Positions 33,849-35,705 of a DNA stretch of 35,705 bases are shown here, piece by piece; within the stretch, counting starts at the first letter, position 1; every line of letters starts with the position of its first letter. The translations under genes were made by a program, and so were the position numbers. The DNA comes from Candidatus Hodarchaeota archaeon. Lineage in GTDB: Archaea; Asgardarchaeota; Heimdallarchaeia; Hodarchaeales; Hodarchaeaceae. The stretch covers positions 1 to 35,705 of the forward strand of contig JAEOTQ010000140.1 in NCBI GenBank assembly GCA_016839785.1, in the 5' to 3' direction. The notes under the pieces are model-generated. The model did no database searches, was not told the DNA's origin, and was given only the letters and a program-made list of their open reading frames with translations.

Positions 33849-35126
33849 TCACTTCATTCTCCTTATTGGCAATCTCTTTATCAAGCGATAAACCACTACT
33901 AATCCGAGAGAGAGGAGGATCATATCTAATACCAAAAAACTTGGTACTGATGATGTTGGATCATCTGAGGGTACAAAAGTAGAGAGGTAAGATACTGACG
34001 AGTTTCCAGTAAAAACTTCAAGTGTAGGATACAGAGCTGTTGCTGCAAACCAGAACGCGTTGTAAGAAGGTAGTTGCTGTAGGGTAGATCCTGCGAATGG
34101 ACCGTCAATCGCCTTTCCAAGAAAATTCCAAATTGTTCCAGTTTGATCTTGGAATACAGGAAATCCTAAAGTTTCTGATTCCGGTAAATCTACTTCTATT
34201 TGAGTAAAGTGAAGAGTAGTGTTACCATCTAACTGGTTTGGACTACTGGAGTTGTAAGCAAGAACCAATTCATTTGTAGCGTCAAAAATAAGGAATATTG
34301 ATTGATTTGAATGAATATCATTCAGTACAGGTGTCTTTTCGAGTTCTTCAAAGGGGTACAATCGGACGTTATCGTCTATCTCAAGGACAAGAGTGAGTGC
34401 TTTAACATCATACATATTGTAGGGGGCTTGATCACGCTTGAACGATGTTCGAAACCAAATATCGATCCTGTCCCGATACCCAGGATAAGGATTTGAATTG
34501 TAAGTCTCGTCTGCGTACTTACCAGAGTCTCTATCCAGGATTACCGTATCTGGGTGTAAGGTTTTCCATGCTTGCTAGGTCGTTTCAGTGATTGGTTGTA
34601 TCGGGAGTTTTTCGCCGATTCTATCTCCCTTGAGGCCAACTCCTAGCATCTGACTCCATAAACTGCCAGAGGTACGATCGTAAAACACTAAATTGTTTTC
34701 ATAAAGCTTGCCTGATGTACCCAGAGTACTGCCTCCAATGCTCGAGCTGTTATAAAGGATACCAGTTCCTGTCAAGGGACAGAAAGTAATACATACATGC
34801 TCACCGTTAAATTCATCATTGATAATTTCATGCCAGTTAAGCATATCTCGAGGATATGCCCTTGCTTCTCCATTGATGACAACTCCGAGGACATATAGAC
34901 TATCTAGATCACCAGTATATTCTGTTTCGAATTCCGTGATTTCTAGGAAACTAGGATTCTCCACCGCAGGAATGCCGTCAGGTGGAGGACCACCCCCAAC
35001 TATTTCATCACAGGGAACTAGACAATCCTCTGCTTTCGCCATCGTGATCAAAGAGACTGTTAGGATAAGTAGAGAAGTTATCACTAGGATTTTTGTATAA
35101 AAAATTGGTTTTTTTTGGTTTCTCAT
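33849..35126 (-). pseudogene. DUF3179 exported protein interrupted by one in-frame TAG
   Basis: An N-terminal signal segment (ILVITSLLILTVSLITMAKA) leads into a DUF3179 domain: DGIPAVENPSF, VVINGEARAYPRDMLNWHEI, CITFCPLTGTGILY and FYDRTSGSLWSQM. Codon 184 is TAG (34577-34575), after ITETT. The frame continues without other stops: QAWKTLHPDTVILDRDSGKY, NPYPGYRDRI, then 34415-33849 to a C-terminal helix and basic end (KRLPIRRMK). In the family the residue after TT is usually Trp (TTWxxW), so TGG to TAG is the simplest change. Intact it would be 425 residues, membrane-anchored and outside the cell, with Cys and His possibly binding metal; the function of DUF3179 is not established. A second ORF-level product would start at ATG 34415. 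Confidence 0.82.
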
Positions 35127-35175
35127 ATCTATAACGACTTTTTAGGGATTTCTACAGGATGTTCTAACATTCAAA

Positions 35176-35185
35176 GTTTTATATG
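35176..35185 (-). promoter_or_regulatory. TATA box for the DUF3179 operon
   Basis: On the minus strand this reads CATATAAAAC, a good archaeal TATA element about 50 bases upstream of the ATG at 35126. The rest of the 225-base gap up to 35351 shows only a weak GGTAA/TTACC pair and nothing else I can support. Confidence 0.5.
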
Positions 35186-35351
35186 CCTCCCTGAAAGATA
35201 TTCGCAATTATTTGACTTCCATTACCCATGTCAGAAGAATGTATTAGTTAATCGTAAATTCGAAAGCAGTAGAATTTCCGATCAGTGAAATTAGAGGGTA
35301 ATATCCTATCCCTATTCTATCTTACCATATGAATTTTCGATGCGTTGTTCA

Positions 35352-35705
35352 TCAAAATTGAGGGAGGTATTTCTTATGAGCACTAAGGTAATCATCTAGC
35401 ATCTTTTCTGCAAGCGATAAATCTGGATACATTAGTGCAAAAGCTTGAAGTGCTGCTACTCTATCTCCCGTGATAGAGGCTCTAGTGATTAATTTGGCTA
35501 TTGAAATCTCCCTTTGACACAGGGTCGCAATGCCTTCAGGGAGCTTACCTACTTTCATACCTGAAACTCCAAATGAGTTTATAAGAGCAGGAACCTCTAC
35601 AATGGCATCATCAGGAAGATTAGAAATTGCACCATTATTCGGAATATTAACTGCCTGTTCGTAGGTATTGGAATTGGTGAGTAGTTCCCCGATAACAGCA
35701 TCTGC
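35352..35705 (-). CDS. Glycoside hydrolase family 4 enzyme, C-terminal part (partial)
   Basis: The frame is open from the right window edge and ends in TGA, giving the last 117 residues. The sequence AVNIPNNGAISNLPDDAIVE, then VPALINSFGVSGMKVGKLPEGIATL and a helical tail ending in YLSAHKKYLPQF, is the characteristic C-terminus of GH4 enzymes (alpha-galactosidase, alpha-galacturonidase, 6-phospho-glucosidase). These use NAD+ and a divalent metal for an unusual redox-assisted hydrolysis. The NAD-binding N-terminus and the specificity residues lie outside the window, so the substrate is undetermined. Confidence 0.85.
   Translation of the reverse strand, partial: ADAVIGELLTNSNTYEQAVNIPNNGAISNLPDDAIVEVPALINSFGVSGMKVGKLPEGIATLCQREISIAKLITRASITGDRVAALQAFALMYPDLSLAEKMLDDYLSAHKKYLPQF

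Overview
The window looks like a chromosomal segment of an Asgard archaeon. It is AT-rich and densely packed. It encodes a Rab/Ras-type small GTPase and a Roadblock/LC7 protein next to archaeal-type genes: NucS endonuclease, tungsten aldehyde:ferredoxin oxidoreductase, thiolase with a DUF35 OB-fold partner, and zinc-ribbon proteins. Kynureninase is known from Heimdallarchaeia-type Asgards, so that lineage is a reasonable guess, but only a guess. There are no rRNA or tRNA genes, CRISPR arrays or transposases. No gene-free stretch exceeds about 280 bases.

Layout. 1-1525 (minus): the start-proximal part of an exported beta-helix protein, cut by the window edge and lacking a normal start codon. 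1526-1806: a gap with a striking 14-bp inverted repeat. 1807-5087: a sirtuin, divergent from a class II tRNA nucleotidyltransferase/poly(A) polymerase-like gene and an SPL-like radical SAM gene. 5294-8486: a MacB/LolD-type ABC ATPase and an 824-residue FtsX-like permease. 8670-14993: a TPR-like protein, two MFS transporters, a double zinc ribbon, an M19 dipeptidase coupled to NucS, and a Roadblock protein. 15049-20689: a metabolic block with an operon (ThDP enzyme, SDR, 3-hydroxyacyl-CoA dehydrogenase) divergent from an AOR. 20692-24463: an Eco57I/TaqI-like DNA methyltransferase, an unknown 216-residue protein and a membrane protein. 24503-28184: the Rab-like GTPase, a PhnN-like kinase, a membrane protein, a GNAT and a cytosine deaminase-like amidohydrolase. 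28433-35705: a LamG protein, kynureninase, a GNAT-like/thiolase/DUF35 operon, a membrane protein with a CC motif, a DUF3179 protein and the end of a GH4 glycosidase.

Points that stand out. (1) Two exported-protein genes, LamG and DUF3179, are each interrupted by one in-frame TAG, with the domain continuing in the same frame beyond it. (2) The thiolase has proline where the catalytic cysteine should be, beside a DUF35 partner, as in steroid-type aldolases. (3) ThDP enzyme + SDR + hydroxyacyl-CoA dehydrogenase + AOR could form an acyl-CoA shortening or aldehyde-oxidising route. (4) Hairpin-plus-T-tract elements lie at three convergent gene ends. (5) The inverted repeat at 1684-1768 may encode a structured RNA. 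Functions come from motif recognition by eye; no database search was possible.
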